From Aspidapion aeneum (lineage: Eukaryota; Arthropoda; Insecta; Coleoptera; Brentidae): DNA of 64,000 nucleotides. Within the stretch, counting starts at the first letter, position 1. Each line of letters starts with the position of its first letter. Below, one piece after another: positions 45,401 to 48,254 of the stretch. The notes under the pieces were generated by a model, which saw only the letters and a program-made list of their open reading frames with translations, ran no database searches and was not told the DNA's origin. The DNA is taken from positions 48,044,786 through 48,108,785 of the forward strand of contig OY755046.1 in NCBI GenBank assembly GCA_963576565.1, read 5' to 3'. Both the position numbers and the translations under genes were made by a program.

Positions 45401-46138
45401 TTAACACCTCTTTTCCGTTTTCATATGATCGAGACTCGTTACTCTTTATACTACTATAATACATTGATCCTCACTGGTCACACCACTGGGAGGTTCACAC
45501 AAGCGTGTGTTCACACTAGCGCGAGTCTACTGTATATAGATCATTAAAATTCTACTGTACTTTCAGACAAGCTACAAAGTTGAAATTTGGCAGACTGATA
45601 GAAATTATGACCAAACCCTTGGGAAAAAATCAAAAAACCCCAAAATTCTAATTTACTCTCCCCCCCTATACATGTAAAGTTATGTAAAAATAACAATGCC
45701 CACTTCCAGAAGTGCTAGAGAGCTGAGCTTTGGCAAACTGATAGGAAACATAATAAAACTATAGGAAACAATTTTAAAACTCCAAAATGTTAGTTAACTT
45801 CCCTCCCCTGTAAATGTCAAGTTATGTAAGAGTAACATTGCCCTCTTCCAGAAACGCTAGGAACGAGTTTGGCAGTGATAGCAAAGTTTTGAAAAACATT
45901 TCCAAACTTTACTTTTATCTTAATCGGAAAACCATTTTCGCGTACTTGGTTTTTTTTACATGAAGTGTTTTTGTTATGATGTATTTTTTCAATTAGTTTT
46001 AAACGTTAACCACCTACCTGCTATAACAACTTCCTCTCCTGGTTCAGGGTTGGCCAAAATCTTTCCAATTTTGTTGGAATTATCTTCCACATTACAATTC
46101 TCGATCCTAACTTCCTTTTCATCCAAATTCGGAGCCAT
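229..46138 (-). CDS. FASN: Fatty acid synthase-like multidomain gene, 28 exons visible, 3' part beyond left edge
   Basis: Animal type I fatty acid synthase: builds long-chain acyl chains from malonyl-CoA in the cytosol by condensation, dehydration and reduction. The 28 exons listed separately join to 4852 nt with consistent phases and no internal stop. Domain order: ketosynthase about residues 35-440 (Cys194 in DTACSSS, His327 in EAHGTG, His365 in [10 protein letters not shown]), eroded acyltransferase about 529-770, dehydratase about 800-1060 (His847 in HTIDGRTLFP, Asp999 in MDNMLQ), central non-catalytic region, and enoyl reductase from about 1380 (GTGGIGQAA at 1501-1509). Ketoreductase, carrier protein and thioesterase are not in the window. 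Insects carry several FAS paralogues; which one this is cannot be settled here. Introns reach 6-7 kb through repeat insertion. The start ATG is inferred from the short N-terminus preceding the ketosynthase motif. Confidence 0.93.
683..848 (-). CDS. FASN: FAS-like exon 27 (enoyl reductase NADPH motif)
   Basis: Residues 1487-1542: [20 protein letters not shown] followed by [20 protein letters not shown] and [15 protein letters not shown]. The glycine-rich nucleotide-binding loop is intact. Acceptor TTACAG|G, donor AACAG|GTAGAT. Confidence 0.94.
849..1469. other. Intron 26, left part, nothing recognised
   Basis: AT-rich intron sequence of the FAS-like gene between exons 27 and 26. I see no protein similarity or clear repeat structure here. 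Confidence 0.4.
1470..2170 (+). mobile_element. Non-LTR retrotransposon fragment, endonuclease region
   Basis: Frame-shifted remnants of an APE-type endonuclease: an LGDFNxRTG-like segment near 1620, [20 protein letters not shown] near 1750-1800 and a SDHHLVKAK segment near 1855-1875, followed by a lysine-rich region. This is the arrangement of RTE-type and related insect elements. Several frames are needed, so it is dead. It lies in the intron between exons 27 and 26. Confidence 0.65.
2218..2371 (-). CDS. FASN: FAS-like exon 26 (enoyl reductase)
   Basis: Residues 1435-1486: [18 protein letters not shown], then [29 protein letters not shown] is the conserved segment before the cofactor domain. 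Acceptor TTTAG|T, donor TAGAG|GTATGT in phase 0. Confidence 0.92.
2605..3740 (+). repeat. Satellite-bearing dispersed repeat (about 145-bp units), copy A
   Basis: Begins with a sequence shared with 42668 onward (AAAATGTTTTTGTTATGATT) and contains about three imperfect units with the landmarks TATCAGTCTGCCAA, AGCTCTCTAGCGTTTCTGG, TTTTACATAACT and TATAGGG. It ends near TTGGCGGGGCACTGTCGTGCC, just before exon 25. Same family as 42700-43990 and 53040-53960. Confidence 0.65.
3764..3894 (-). CDS. FASN: FAS-like exon 25 (enoyl reductase N-terminus)
   Basis: Residues 1392-1435: [19 protein letters not shown], then [20 protein letters not shown] and GFEYSG are standard enoyl reductase motifs. Acceptor TTTTAG|G, donor GCAGA|GTAAGG. 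Confidence 0.93.
4060..4207 (-). CDS. FASN: FAS-like exon 24 (before enoyl reductase)
   Basis: Residues 1342-1391: [42 protein letters not shown]. RGDLSSLxWxEGP is the FAS entry to the enoyl reductase. Acceptor TTATAG|G, donor TTTCA|GTAAGT in phase 0. Confidence 0.92.
4862..4997 (-). CDS. FASN: FAS-like exon 23 (central region)
   Basis: Residues 1297-1342: [44 protein letters not shown]. It corresponds to RREPGGExIRGVF...WGTYRH in FAS. Acceptor TTTCAG|G, donor TATAG|GTGAGT. A retrotransposon RNase H remnant lies in the preceding intron. Confidence 0.92.
5113..5370 (+). mobile_element. Non-LTR retrotransposon RNase H fragment
   Basis: Encodes [20 protein letters not shown], which matches the VxLxWVPGHxGxxGNExAD segment of the RNase H domain found in I/Jockey-like non-LTR elements. 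Only about 80 codons remain. It sits in the 476-bp intron between exons 23 and 22. Confidence 0.7.
5474..5804 (-). CDS. FASN: FAS-like exon 22 (central structural region)
   Basis: Residues 1187-1297: [16 protein letters not shown] ends the vestigial methyltransferase; a divergent pseudo-reductase segment follows and ends in [24 protein letters not shown], strongly FAS-like. Acceptor TTTTAG|A, donor CCAG|GTTGGT. The longest visible exon. Confidence 0.92.
5993..6162 (-). CDS. FASN: FAS-like exon 21 (non-catalytic methyltransferase-like region)
   Basis: Residues 1130-1186: [18 protein letters not shown], then [20 protein letters not shown], matching the vestigial methyltransferase stretch of FAS (LSDLPLIQ...xxVASNVL). 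Acceptor TTTTTAG|G, donor CTAAT|GTAAGC in phase 0. Confidence 0.9.
6240..6880. repeat. Inverted pair of SINE-like repeats
   Basis: Two related copies face each other: 6255-6460 (+) and about 6640-6870 (-). Shared landmarks are TTGTCCGCT/CTGTCCGCT, CAGCTCAATTCGGT, GAAGACCCAAC and AAGCACC. Between them (6477-6488) is GGGTTCGAATCC, a Pol III B-box-like sequence. tRNA-derived SINE origin is likely but the A box is unclear. Confidence 0.5.
7241..7464 (-). CDS. FASN: FAS-like exon 20 (post-dehydratase linker)
   Basis: Residues 1055-1130: [52 protein letters not shown]. This is the conserved AGGVEIRGL...PVLEKYxFxP linker leading to the non-catalytic central region. Acceptor TTTTAG|G, donor TATTG|GTTAGT. 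Confidence 0.93.
7465..8180. other. Intron 19, right-hand part, nothing recognised
   Basis: AT-rich DNA between exon 20 and the hairpin-ended repeat. No coding similarity or organised repeat was seen. Confidence 0.4.
8181..8876 (+). mobile_element. Hairpin-ended element with TCTG array, copy 1
   Basis: Starts with a hairpin built on TAGCTCACAC...GTGTGAGC, followed by TATGGTGATCC, a short TCTG/TATG array, a conserved block containing CGCATAACTCAAAAACCGCT, and three roughly 100-bp internal repeats carrying ATCAAACGAAAGGTAATTGA. It ends in a second hairpin (CACACGTACACTATAACTAT...) and GGTGCCCATATATT. Shared with four other loci here. No coding capacity. Non-autonomous; the layout resembles Helentron-related insect repeats, which is inference. 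Confidence 0.75.
9062..9201 (-). CDS. FASN: FAS-like exon 19 (end of dehydratase)
   Basis: Residues 1009-1055: [20 protein letters not shown], then [10 protein letters not shown], matching the LYxPTRIxxxxIDP segment. Acceptor TTGCAG|G, donor ATCAG|GTAAAC. Confidence 0.92.
9279..9407. mobile_element. Short MITE, copy 1
   Basis: About 130 bp, near-identical to 38936-39052. The ends are inverted: AAGGGTCCATC...CACCGAC at left and GGTGCGATGGGCTATAA at right. No coding potential. Confidence 0.6.
9591..10482 (+). repeat. Tandem duplication of a ~420-bp block
   Basis: The block at 9591-10003 is repeated at 10048-10482. Both begin TGTGCTTCTCCCACTCTGTT and end near TATAAACATGTTCA, with many small differences, so the duplication is not recent. 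Function unknown. Confidence 0.75.
10483..11270. other. Intron 18 sequence, nothing recognised
   Basis: AT-rich intron DNA between the tandem duplication and the hairpin/tRNA-like region. No coding similarity was seen. Confidence 0.4.
11275..11336. repeat. Hairpin, 26-bp arms
   Basis: Arms 11275-11300 and 11311-11336 are inverted (ATGTATGACATATTT / AAATATGTCATACAT) with a 10-nt loop. It lies directly upstream of a tRNA-like sequence. Confidence 0.7.
11345..11422 (+). repeat. tRNA-derived sequence (SINE head-like)
   Basis: Contains an A-box-like TGGTATAGCGGG and a perfect B box/T arm, CCGGGTTCGATTCCCGG, with an anticodon-like loop TTGCAAT. The acceptor stem does not pair, so this is not an intact tRNA gene but a tRNA-derived repeat head or pseudogene. 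Confidence 0.55.
11430..12000. other. Intron 18 sequence next to exon 18, nothing recognised
   Basis: AT-rich, with poly-A and poly-T runs. I see neither coding similarity nor repeats shared within the window. Confidence 0.4.
12001..12115 (-). CDS. FASN: FAS-like exon 18 (dehydratase Asp)
   Basis: Residues 970-1008: [12 protein letters not shown], then [17 protein letters not shown]. Asp at about residue 999 corresponds to the second catalytic residue of FAS dehydratase (human Asp1033). Acceptor TTTAG|T, donor TACAG|GTGATT in phase 0. Confidence 0.92.
12200..12540 (+). mobile_element. SINE-like repeat, copy 1
   Basis: Shares TATTTTTCCGTGGG, GTGTTGACAGTTAACTGTTT and CGTCCTTA.GGGACTC with 14590-14930. 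Upstream, TGGCTAAGCGGGTA resembles a Pol III A box and GGCAGTTCGAAAGC a weak B box, which suggests tRNA derivation. It lies in the intron between exons 18 and 17. Confidence 0.5.
12587..12767 (-). CDS. FASN: FAS-like exon 17 (dehydratase)
   Basis: Residues 910-970: [19 protein letters not shown], then [18 protein letters not shown], the conserved dehydratase second hot-dog segment. Acceptor TTTTAG|G, donor TATTC|GTAAGT. Confidence 0.93.
12890..14520. mobile_element. Inverted-repeat element split by a retrotransposon
   Basis: Left arm about 12890-13045 and right arm about 14395-14515 are inverted copies (shared ATCTACAGGGGTTTT, TATTCCAAGC and ACAATTTT.GTTAAATG). The related sequence at 26048-26180 begins TACAGGGTGTCCCAGATAAA. 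The middle is occupied by the retrotransposon piece 13085-14230. Confidence 0.65.
13085..14230 (+). mobile_element. Non-LTR retrotransposon, reverse transcriptase C-terminal half
   Basis: Broken reading frames. Recognisable pieces: [31 protein letters not shown] (the FADD catalytic box with one Asp changed to Asn), [17 protein letters not shown], then [13 protein letters not shown] and the RMRISR-like C-terminal region ending in a [13 protein letters not shown] segment. This is RTE-like/endonuclease-RT type; the clade is not certain. The same family is at 54410-55480 on the other strand, truncated at the same 5' point. Confidence 0.85.
14590..14930 (+). mobile_element. SINE-like repeat, copy 2
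   Basis: Second copy of the 12200-12540 repeat, sharing GTGTTGACAGTTAACTGTTT and the CCGTGGGTAG region but lacking the A-box-like 5' part. Confidence 0.5.
14948..15103. repeat. Near-perfect 68-bp-arm hairpin
   Basis: Left arm 14948-15015 and right arm 15035-15103 are reverse complements apart from a few changes and a small indel (GCATTTTTACCCGTC / GACGGGTAAAAATGC), with a 19-nt loop. It lies in the intron between exons 17 and 16. Confidence 0.85.
15684..15860 (-). CDS. FASN: FAS-like exon 16 (dehydratase HxxxGxxxxP completion)
   Basis: Residues 851-910: [19 protein letters not shown] completes HTIDGRTLFP, the dehydratase signature. [16 protein letters not shown] and LTIMVQRG follow. The acceptor is TTGTAG|G at 15861; another AG 23 bases upstream was rejected because it puts a stop in frame. 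Donor AGAG|GTAATA. Confidence 0.92.
16060..16480. repeat. Foldback repeat
   Basis: Arms about 16060-16205 and 16345-16480 are inverted (AAAACTAAGGCAATTTTCCT / AGGAAAATTGCCTTAGTTTT), with a diverged centre. Non-coding; intron between exons 16 and 15. Confidence 0.65.
17355..17584 (-). CDS. FASN: FAS-like exon 15 (dehydratase His)
   Basis: Residues 774-851: [20 protein letters not shown] linker, then dehydratase start [14 protein letters not shown] and GGHTIDG, with catalytic His at about residue 847. Acceptor TTCCAG|G, donor GACG|GTTAGT. Confidence 0.93.
17838..18560 (-). mobile_element. Hairpin-ended element with TCTG array, copy 2
   Basis: Reverse orientation of the 8181-8876 family: GCCAATATATGGGC at left, a TAGGTACTATAGTTATAGTG hairpin, three internal repeats (ACCTTTCGTTTGAT), a CAGA/CAGACATA array and the final GCTCACAC hairpin. 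Confidence 0.75.
18822..19120. repeat. Foldback repeat
   Basis: Arms about 18822-18945 and 19005-19120 are inverted (CCATAAAATTGTACTTT / AAAGTACAATTTTATGG; ATGACAGTTA / TGACTGTCAT). It ends 40 bp from exon 14. Confidence 0.65.
19160..19463 (-). CDS. FASN: FAS-like exon 14 (acyltransferase C-terminal part)
   Basis: Residues 673-774: [20 protein letters not shown], the FAS segment normally reading KxVIPxPKxRSxKW, then poorly conserved sequence and [10 protein letters not shown], which resembles the post-MAT linker (LxxLGxLYxxG). Acceptor TTTAAG|T, donor GGAAG|GTAAAA. Divergence makes the interior alignment uncertain, but the frame is open and the phases fit. Confidence 0.85.
19464..20286. other. 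Intron 13, checked for a missing acyltransferase exon
   Basis: Between exons 14 and 13. I read the minus strand here for the missing acyltransferase segment (CHNSxxSVTISG-like, FHSxxM-like). I found nothing, nor other coding similarity. Confidence 0.5.
20287..20442 (-). CDS. FASN: FAS-like exon 13 (acyltransferase, shortened)
   Basis: Residues 621-673: [17 protein letters not shown], then Ala-rich helix, then [13 protein letters not shown]. About 70 residues normally found after the nucleophile helix, including the ferredoxin-like subdomain and catalytic His, are absent. Acceptor TTTCAG|G, donor AATTG|GTAAGA. Confidence 0.85.
20649..20830 (-). CDS. FASN: FAS-like exon 12 (acyltransferase nucleophile elbow, altered)
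   Basis: Residues 560-621: [11 protein letters not shown] matches the FAS helix before the nucleophile. The elbow reads SSGLSLG, then TLMCAYAD in the next exon, so it aligns with GHSxGELxCAYADG. Ser619 is kept, His is Leu and Glu is Thr. Acceptor TTGCAG|A, donor TTAG|GTGAGT. Confidence 0.88.
20990..21258 (+). mobile_element. Foldback-family end fragment
   Basis: Matches the terminal 270 bp of the 24579-29157 foldback (GTATTGATAGTG, TGCAATTCAAGC, CCTACTGGGCTCTTA) with several differences. A solo end in the intron between exons 12 and 11. Confidence 0.6.
21288..21479 (-). CDS. FASN: FAS-like exon 11 (start of eroded acyltransferase)
   Basis: Residues 496-560: [11 protein letters not shown] keeps the FAS linker. 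At residues 529-545 ([17 protein letters not shown]) the usual P-FxFSGxGSQWxGMG loop, which shapes the malonyl site, is not recognisable. Acceptor GATAG|G, donor CACAG|GTTAGT. Confidence 0.87.
21879..21989 (-). CDS. FASN: FAS-like exon 10 (KS-MAT linker)
   Basis: Residues 459-496: [18 protein letters not shown], then [12 protein letters not shown], aligning with the LVxVSGRTEE linker between ketosynthase and acyltransferase in FAS. Acceptor ATTTAG|G, donor TTTAG|GTAATT. Confidence 0.9.
21990..22867. other. Intron 9, nothing recognised
   Basis: Intron between exons 10 and 9. A CG-containing patch around 22100-22130 and a weak internal repeat of AT-rich words are visible; no coding similarity. 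Confidence 0.4.
22868..22970 (-). CDS. FASN: FAS-like exon 9 (ketosynthase end)
   Basis: Residues 425-459: [16 protein letters not shown], the hallmark end of animal FAS ketosynthases, then a basic linker ([11 protein letters not shown]). Acceptor TTTTAG|C, donor CTAG|GTAAGA. Confidence 0.93.
23070..23138 (-). repeat. tRNA-derived sequence
   Basis: On the minus strand, TGGTAGCACAATTGGGCG (A-box-like) is followed by GTGGGTTCGAGTCTGAGC (B box) at tRNA-like spacing. The arms do not fold into a full cloverleaf, so it is likely a tRNA pseudogene or SINE head. Confidence 0.45.
24300..24536 (+). repeat. Tandem duplication, ~118-bp unit
   Basis: Two adjacent copies of a block holding TTATAGTAAATTTATTTTAA, GAGATTAACTCC and GGCTTATTTATCTGTTTGTT, differing at about ten positions. 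Confidence 0.75.
25633..26773. other. Centre of the foldback, left part
   Basis: Includes TACAGGGTGTCCCAGATAAA at 26048, the end of the TIR family seen at 12890, and otherwise AT-rich DNA without coding similarity. Confidence 0.4.
26774..27053. mobile_element. 280-bp MITE with TA flanks
   Basis: TIRs of about 55 bp (GGGACTTATTGCAATA ... ; TGTGCCGGGCACTATTCTGA shared) flanked on both sides by TA, as expected for Tc1/mariner or pogo targets. No coding sequence. Confidence 0.7.
27145..28058. mobile_element. CAGGGTGTCCC-type inverted-repeat element
   Basis: The ends TACAGGGTGTCCCAAAA and TTTTTGGGATAACCTGTA, with longer arms containing AACTGAACCATATTTGG, are inverted over about 120 bp. Non-autonomous; nested in the centre of the large foldback. 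Confidence 0.65.
29659..29800 (-). CDS. FASN: FAS-like exon 8 (ketosynthase C-terminal lobe)
   Basis: Residues 378-425: [20 protein letters not shown], then [11 protein letters not shown], the stretch linking the GHSEPASG motif to the end of the ketosynthase in FAS. Acceptor TTTTAG|G, donor ATTG|GTATGT. The next intron, 6.7 kb, holds the large nested transposon. Confidence 0.92.
30029..30171 (-). CDS. FASN: FAS-like exon 7 (ketosynthase second active-site His)
   Basis: Residues 330-377: [15 protein letters not shown], then [21 protein letters not shown], with the second catalytic His at about residue 365. Acceptor TTTCAG|G, donor CTAAG|GTATTT in phase 0. Confidence 0.93.
30203..30634. repeat. 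36-bp direct repeats flanking a tRNA-like insert
   Basis: 30203-30238 and 30599-30634 are direct copies (TATAAACAACAAGTG...), 35 of 36 bases identical, separated by 360 bp. They may be a long target duplication or a local tandem duplication with an insert. Confidence 0.7.
30255..30319 (-). repeat. tRNA-like sequence with truncated T arm
   Basis: Acceptor stem GCTTCGG/CCGAAGC (7 bp), D stem GTTC/GAGC, and anticodon stem TTTGC/GCAAG with a 7-nt loop GTAGAGA are all present. The T arm has TTCGAGT but lacks most of its 5' strand (about 7 nt short). Probably a tRNA pseudogene or tRNA-derived repeat rather than a working tRNA. Confidence 0.5.
30635..31246. other. Intron 6 sequence, nothing recognised
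   Basis: AT-rich DNA between the direct repeat and the Harbinger-like element; no coding similarity. Confidence 0.4.
31250..33258. mobile_element. PIF/Harbinger-like non-autonomous element
   Basis: TIRs begin AGGTCTGGGCACA and continue through CACCGAATCCGTACCGGGC, with 3-bp TAA duplications at 31247-31249 and 33259-33261. TAA/TTA duplications are typical of PIF/Harbinger. The centre is taken by the foldback 31561-33034, and no transposase is visible. Confidence 0.7.
31561..33034. mobile_element. Foldback element nested in the Harbinger-like element
   Basis: Ends GTACAGCGCGTCTCATTTTC / GAAAATGGGACACGCTGTAC. The arms, about 31561-32028 and 32556-33034, are reverse complements over roughly 470 bp. 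The centre (32030-32555) has only a short open frame of no recognised family. Confidence 0.75.
33262..33772. other. Intron 6 sequence, nothing recognised
   Basis: Between the Harbinger-like element and the 50-bp palindrome; no coding similarity. Confidence 0.4.
33773..33822. repeat. Loop-less 50-bp palindrome
   Basis: 25-bp arms with a single mismatch meet at GATATTGGCCAATATC, so there is no loop. Intron between exons 7 and 6. Confidence 0.85.
34031..34077. repeat. Hairpin, 21-bp arms
   Basis: Arms 34031-34051 and 34057-34077 (AAGGTCACTATATCATGAAGT / ACTTCGTGATATAGTGACCT) with a 5-nt spacer and one mismatch, 140 bp from exon 6. Confidence 0.85.
34219..34385 (-). CDS. FASN: FAS-like exon 6 (ketosynthase first active-site His)
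   Basis: Residues 274-330: [19 protein letters not shown], then the EAHGTG motif, with catalytic His at about residue 327. Acceptor TTATAG|A, donor AACAG|GTAAGG. Confidence 0.93.
34637..35473 (+). pseudogene. Dead mariner transposase
   Basis: The start [20 protein letters not shown] matches mariner N-termini. Then comes [11 protein letters not shown] with the first catalytic Asp, a [14 protein letters not shown] region, HQNNASSH where mariners have HxDNAxxH (second Asp changed to Asn), [11 protein letters not shown] with the third Asp, and ending NWFERMQN at 35470. Stops, frameshifts and about 200 bp of missing sequence make it inactive. It lies in the intron between exons 6 and 5, plus strand. 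Terminal repeats were not found. Confidence 0.85.
35608..35724 (-). CDS. FASN: FAS-like exon 5 (ketosynthase; GC donor)
   Basis: Residues 235-274: [14 protein letters not shown], then [22 protein letters not shown]. The exon must end at AAAAG followed by GCAAGT on the minus strand, a GC-AG intron. The nearest GT, four bases on, would shift the next exon into a stop. A dead mariner lies in the intron that follows. Confidence 0.9.
35882..36085 (-). CDS. FASN: FAS-like exon 4 (ketosynthase active-site cysteine)
   Basis: Residues 167-235. It contains the nucleophile motif [15 protein letters not shown] with Cys at about residue 194, preceded by [14 protein letters not shown]. This is the condensing active site and looks intact. 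Acceptor CTTTAAG|C, donor CGCCAG|GTAGAA. Confidence 0.95.
36086..37006. other. Intron 3, nothing firmly recognised
   Basis: Intron between exons 4 and 3. A retrotransposon-like lysine/aspartate-rich stretch near 36520-36640 is too short to assign. Confidence 0.35.
37007..37211 (-). CDS. FASN: FAS-like exon 3 (ketosynthase)
   Basis: Residues 99-167: [18 protein letters not shown] and [19 protein letters not shown], then [13 protein letters not shown], matching the conserved MDPQxRxLLE segment and the GTxTGVF/IG turn of FAS ketosynthases. Acceptor TTTTAG|G, donor ACTGG|GTAAGA. Confidence 0.92.
37510..38710 (+). mobile_element. Non-LTR retrotransposon, reverse transcriptase fragment
   Basis: Pieces in several frames: [19 protein letters not shown] near 37540, a degenerate catalytic box [20 protein letters not shown] at 37880, [13 protein letters not shown] near 37985, then [14 protein letters not shown] and [20 protein letters not shown] regions. 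It differs from the 13085 element. Interrupted by a small inverted repeat at 37633-37775. Intron between exons 3 and 2. Confidence 0.8.
37633..37775. repeat. Small inverted-repeat insertion
   Basis: TACAGGGTGTTAATAAAGTA at the left and TACTTTATTAACATACTGCA at the right are inverted, about 140 bp apart, inside the reverse transcriptase fragment. Probably a MITE. Confidence 0.6.
38936..39052. mobile_element. Short MITE, copy 2
   Basis: Second copy of the 9279-9407 repeat (GGGTCCATC...GCGATGGGCTATAA), with conserved interior TAATCATAATATGACGTAAT. Confidence 0.6.
39608..39751 (+). pseudogene. pogo/Tigger-type CENP-B helix-turn-helix fragment
   Basis: 47 codons ([20 protein letters not shown], then [18 protein letters not shown]) resemble the N-terminal DNA-binding helix-turn-helix of pogo/Tigger/Jerky-type transposases. 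The rest of the protein is missing after the stop at 39751. It lies 87 bp from exon 2, opposite strand. Confidence 0.6.
39838..40011 (-). CDS. FASN: FAS-like exon 2 (ketosynthase N-terminus)
   Basis: Residues 41-99: [22 protein letters not shown] and [14 protein letters not shown] are the usual beginning of an animal FAS ketosynthase. Acceptor CTGTAG|G, donor TTTTTTG|GTAAAG. It is separated from exon 1 by a 6 kb intron filled with satellite repeats. Confidence 0.92.
40440..42320 (+). repeat. ~170-bp satellite array in intron 1
   Basis: About eleven units, each with CTACCCTAAAATTCGCTAAA, TGACGTTTTTCCGAATC, CTATGGCC, TACTGCAACTCGGTGC and TGTATAGTTT. Most spacings between landmarks are 167-178 bp, with a few shortened or fused units. 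A stray unit lies at 43990-44105. Confidence 0.85.
42318..42690. repeat. Long hairpin between satellite blocks
   Basis: Arms about 42318-42477 and 42521-42690 are inverted (GCCAAGTACGCGAAAATGGC / GCCATTTTCGCGTACTTGGC; AACCTTTCATTTTGAAATTT), with a loop near 45 nt. Pieces recur at 44590-44720 and 45890-45970. Confidence 0.8.
42700..43990 (+). repeat. ~145-bp satellite array, copy B
   Basis: About seven units with AGCTCTCTAGCGTTTCTGGA, ACTTTTACATAACTTTACAT, TATAGGGGAGGGAAGTAAAT and TTTTATCATAGTTCCTATCA, ending in GGCGAGGCACTGCCGTGCC. Same family as 2605-3740 and 53040-53960. Confidence 0.85.
44106..44837. repeat. Mixed satellite-family fragments
   Basis: Broken pieces of the 145-bp family (AGCATGTCTGGAGGTACAGT) and a paired CCGCGCTTG-like insertion with G-rich runs (GGGGGGGGTAATT). 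No coding content. Confidence 0.5.
44838..45532. mobile_element. pogo-like MITE, 695 bp
   Basis: TIR CAGTAGACTCGCGCTAGTGT at the left and its complement at the right, flanked on both sides by TA. CAGT-start with TA duplication is the pogo/Tigger pattern. No transposase remains. Confidence 0.75.
45533..45960 (-). repeat. 145-bp family fragment, inverted
   Basis: About two reversed units of the 42700-43990 satellite (AACGCTAG, TACATGTAAAGTTATGTAAA) plus the CGCGTACTTGG end, adjoining exon 1. Confidence 0.6.
46018..46138 (-). CDS. FASN: FAS-like exon 1 (start codon)
   Basis: Residues 1-41, ATG at 46138-46136. A 35-residue acidic leader ([10 protein letters not shown]...) precedes EEVVIAG, which opens the ketosynthase. 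The donor is CAG|GTAGGT; the first base of Gly41 is in this exon. The start is the only in-frame ATG before the domain in this exon; a 5' untranslated exon upstream is possible but not visible. Confidence 0.85.
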
Positions 46139-46687
46139 TTTTTTAAATAAAAATTACCTCAAATTAAAAACTAATAAACTATATAAACTGTACTTAATGA
46201 AAATGTATCAAAACAAAGTCCCACTAAAACACCAGAATTAAAGAAAAAACTTAATAATTAAAACCTACAAAAAAATCGCCAGAAACTGAAATTAATATAC
46301 CGAATGCGCTTCCACCGAATAAAATTAAAATTATTTGTAAAAAAATTAATAAAAACACGACGTAAAAAGTTTTACTCTAGTAAATATCGGAGCATTATGC
46401 GAAAGGGGTCGCTATGTGTTTAGCCTTTTATAAAAATCACAATCTTTTTAATTTTTGATTTGCATACAATAAACGGCTAAAGTTTGGTGTTGGGCATCAA
46501 CACAGTAGAAAAAAAGGATAAAACGCAATAGAAGCACATCTTACCCTCACACCACAAGCGCGGGTCGGAACGTCCTTGCAACGTTCCGACGTGACGGCGA
46601 CAGGTTTTTGAATTCTATGACCTCCTTACGGGGAGGCAAATTCCAAATATATTCAGTCTCATATATCAAGAATCGAAAGAATTTAAA
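46139..46687. other. FAS-like 5' flank
   Basis: Sequence upstream of the FAS-like ATG. It presumably holds the 5' untranslated region and promoter, but no TATA box or initiator can be called with confidence. A GGAACGT...ACGTTCC pair lies at 46567-46588. Confidence 0.35.
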
Positions 46688-47293
46688 ATACTTTGCCAAT
46701 CTATAGGCACCTAAGCTCACATTAGGTAGTAGGTACTATATTTATAGTGTACGTGTAAGCTAATATAACTAAAAACTGAAATATATTTTATTCAACTCCA
46801 GACTCAATTACCTTTCGTTTGATATTGACAAGCCATGTTTTGACTTAAACTCTAATTTTTAAAATCTACCCACACCCTTTTTTTAAAAATTAAAATGTAT
46901 TTTGTTTAACTCCAGACTCATTTACCTTTCGTTTGATATCACACACGCCATATTTTTACTTAAACTCTAATTTTTGAAATCTACCCCCACCCTTTTATTT
47001 GGCTTGCGTTCGGTGGATTTCGTTCATTTTTAAATGGAACCACCACGGCCCAAGACCCAGCCTAGGTACCAAATTTCATTTAAATCGGACAAGCGGTTTT
47101 TGAGTTATGCGGGTTGGTTGTTACAGACAGACATACATACAGACAGACAGACATACAGACGGCGAGACAAAAAAGTTTCAAAATCATCTGAAACGCAAAG
47201 ATAGATAAAAATTTTTGAAATCGGAGCAACTTTTTTTTTCTCGAAAAAATTAGGATCACCATAGCTCACACTACTATAGTATAGTGTGAGCTA
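46688..47293 (-). mobile_element. Hairpin-ended element with TCTG array, copy 3
   Basis: Reverse-oriented member of the 8181-8876 family with two rather than three internal repeats (ACCTTTCGTTTGAT at about 46811 and 46924) and a short CAGA array. Confidence 0.75.
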
Positions 47294-48250
47294 AAATTTT
47301 CTACAATACATTAACTTATTTTATTATTAACAAAATTTTTCACAAATAAAAAACTCAACTTCTCTTTTTGGGTCTATAAAATAGTTTTTAAATCAACTCT
47401 TCCAGGTTCCTTAACTCTGCTTTATAACCTCACTGAATTATTTTTGTTTTTAGTTTATTTATGTTATATACTAGTACAATTTTTTTTCTGTATTTTTATT
47501 ATGTACCTTTTTTAAAAAATGGGCATTTTGTCCGTCGATAAATAAATAAATAAACAAATAAAATAAATAAGGTCCTTATTCAGGATTTGTTTTGCTTAGC
47601 AAGAACAACTCTAAAAGGGCGTAATCTAGCTAAAAAGAACAGCTATTCAAAAAAAAATGTCATTGTCTTATTTAGATAAATCTGGTAAGAAAGGGGGGCA
47701 GCTGCTCCCTTCCCCCCCCCCTTGGATACGCCCTTGCTTTCATTATGTTGTGGGAACGTTCTGTTAGTTAGCAATACGTTCCTGAAACGTTCCGGCCGGG
47801 AACAAGTTTGTTACGAAGAAAACTTTCCGTGAAAATCTCCTGGACATGTTTAAGAAACCTCTAGGGAACATCCTAAGAATAAAAATTTAGTACATTTGTT
47901 TTATGTCATCACGTCTTAAAAAATGAGGCTGAGAGGTTGACTGGTACCACAAAAAATGTGCTGGTACGCCGTCCAGTATATAGCAACATCCGTGCAGTTC
48001 TGTGTCCCACCTACGAGACCTACAGGAGACGTATAAGAGACGTTTAATAGTACGTTCTAGGAACGTTCCCTGAACCGCTGCTTGGAACGTTCCTAGAACG
48101 TACTATTTAGATCCGGCGTTGTGTCGGACTTACAGAACCTTCAGGGGACGTATATGGGACGTTCCTATTGGAATATTCCAAGAACAGCTACTGGGAACAT
48201 ACCAAAATGGAACCTACCATTTTTGAGTCCTGCGAAATTGCAGACTAATG
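47294..48250. repeat. Intergenic DNA with AACGTTCC-rich repeat
   Basis: 47294-47740 is AT-rich without recognised content. From 47750 the octamer AACGTTCC recurs, and 48047-48106 is a hairpin (ATAGTACGTTCTAGGAACGT / ACGTTCCTAGAACGTACTAT). Dispersed-repeat character; family unknown. Confidence 0.5.
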
Positions 48251-48254
48251 TGCC

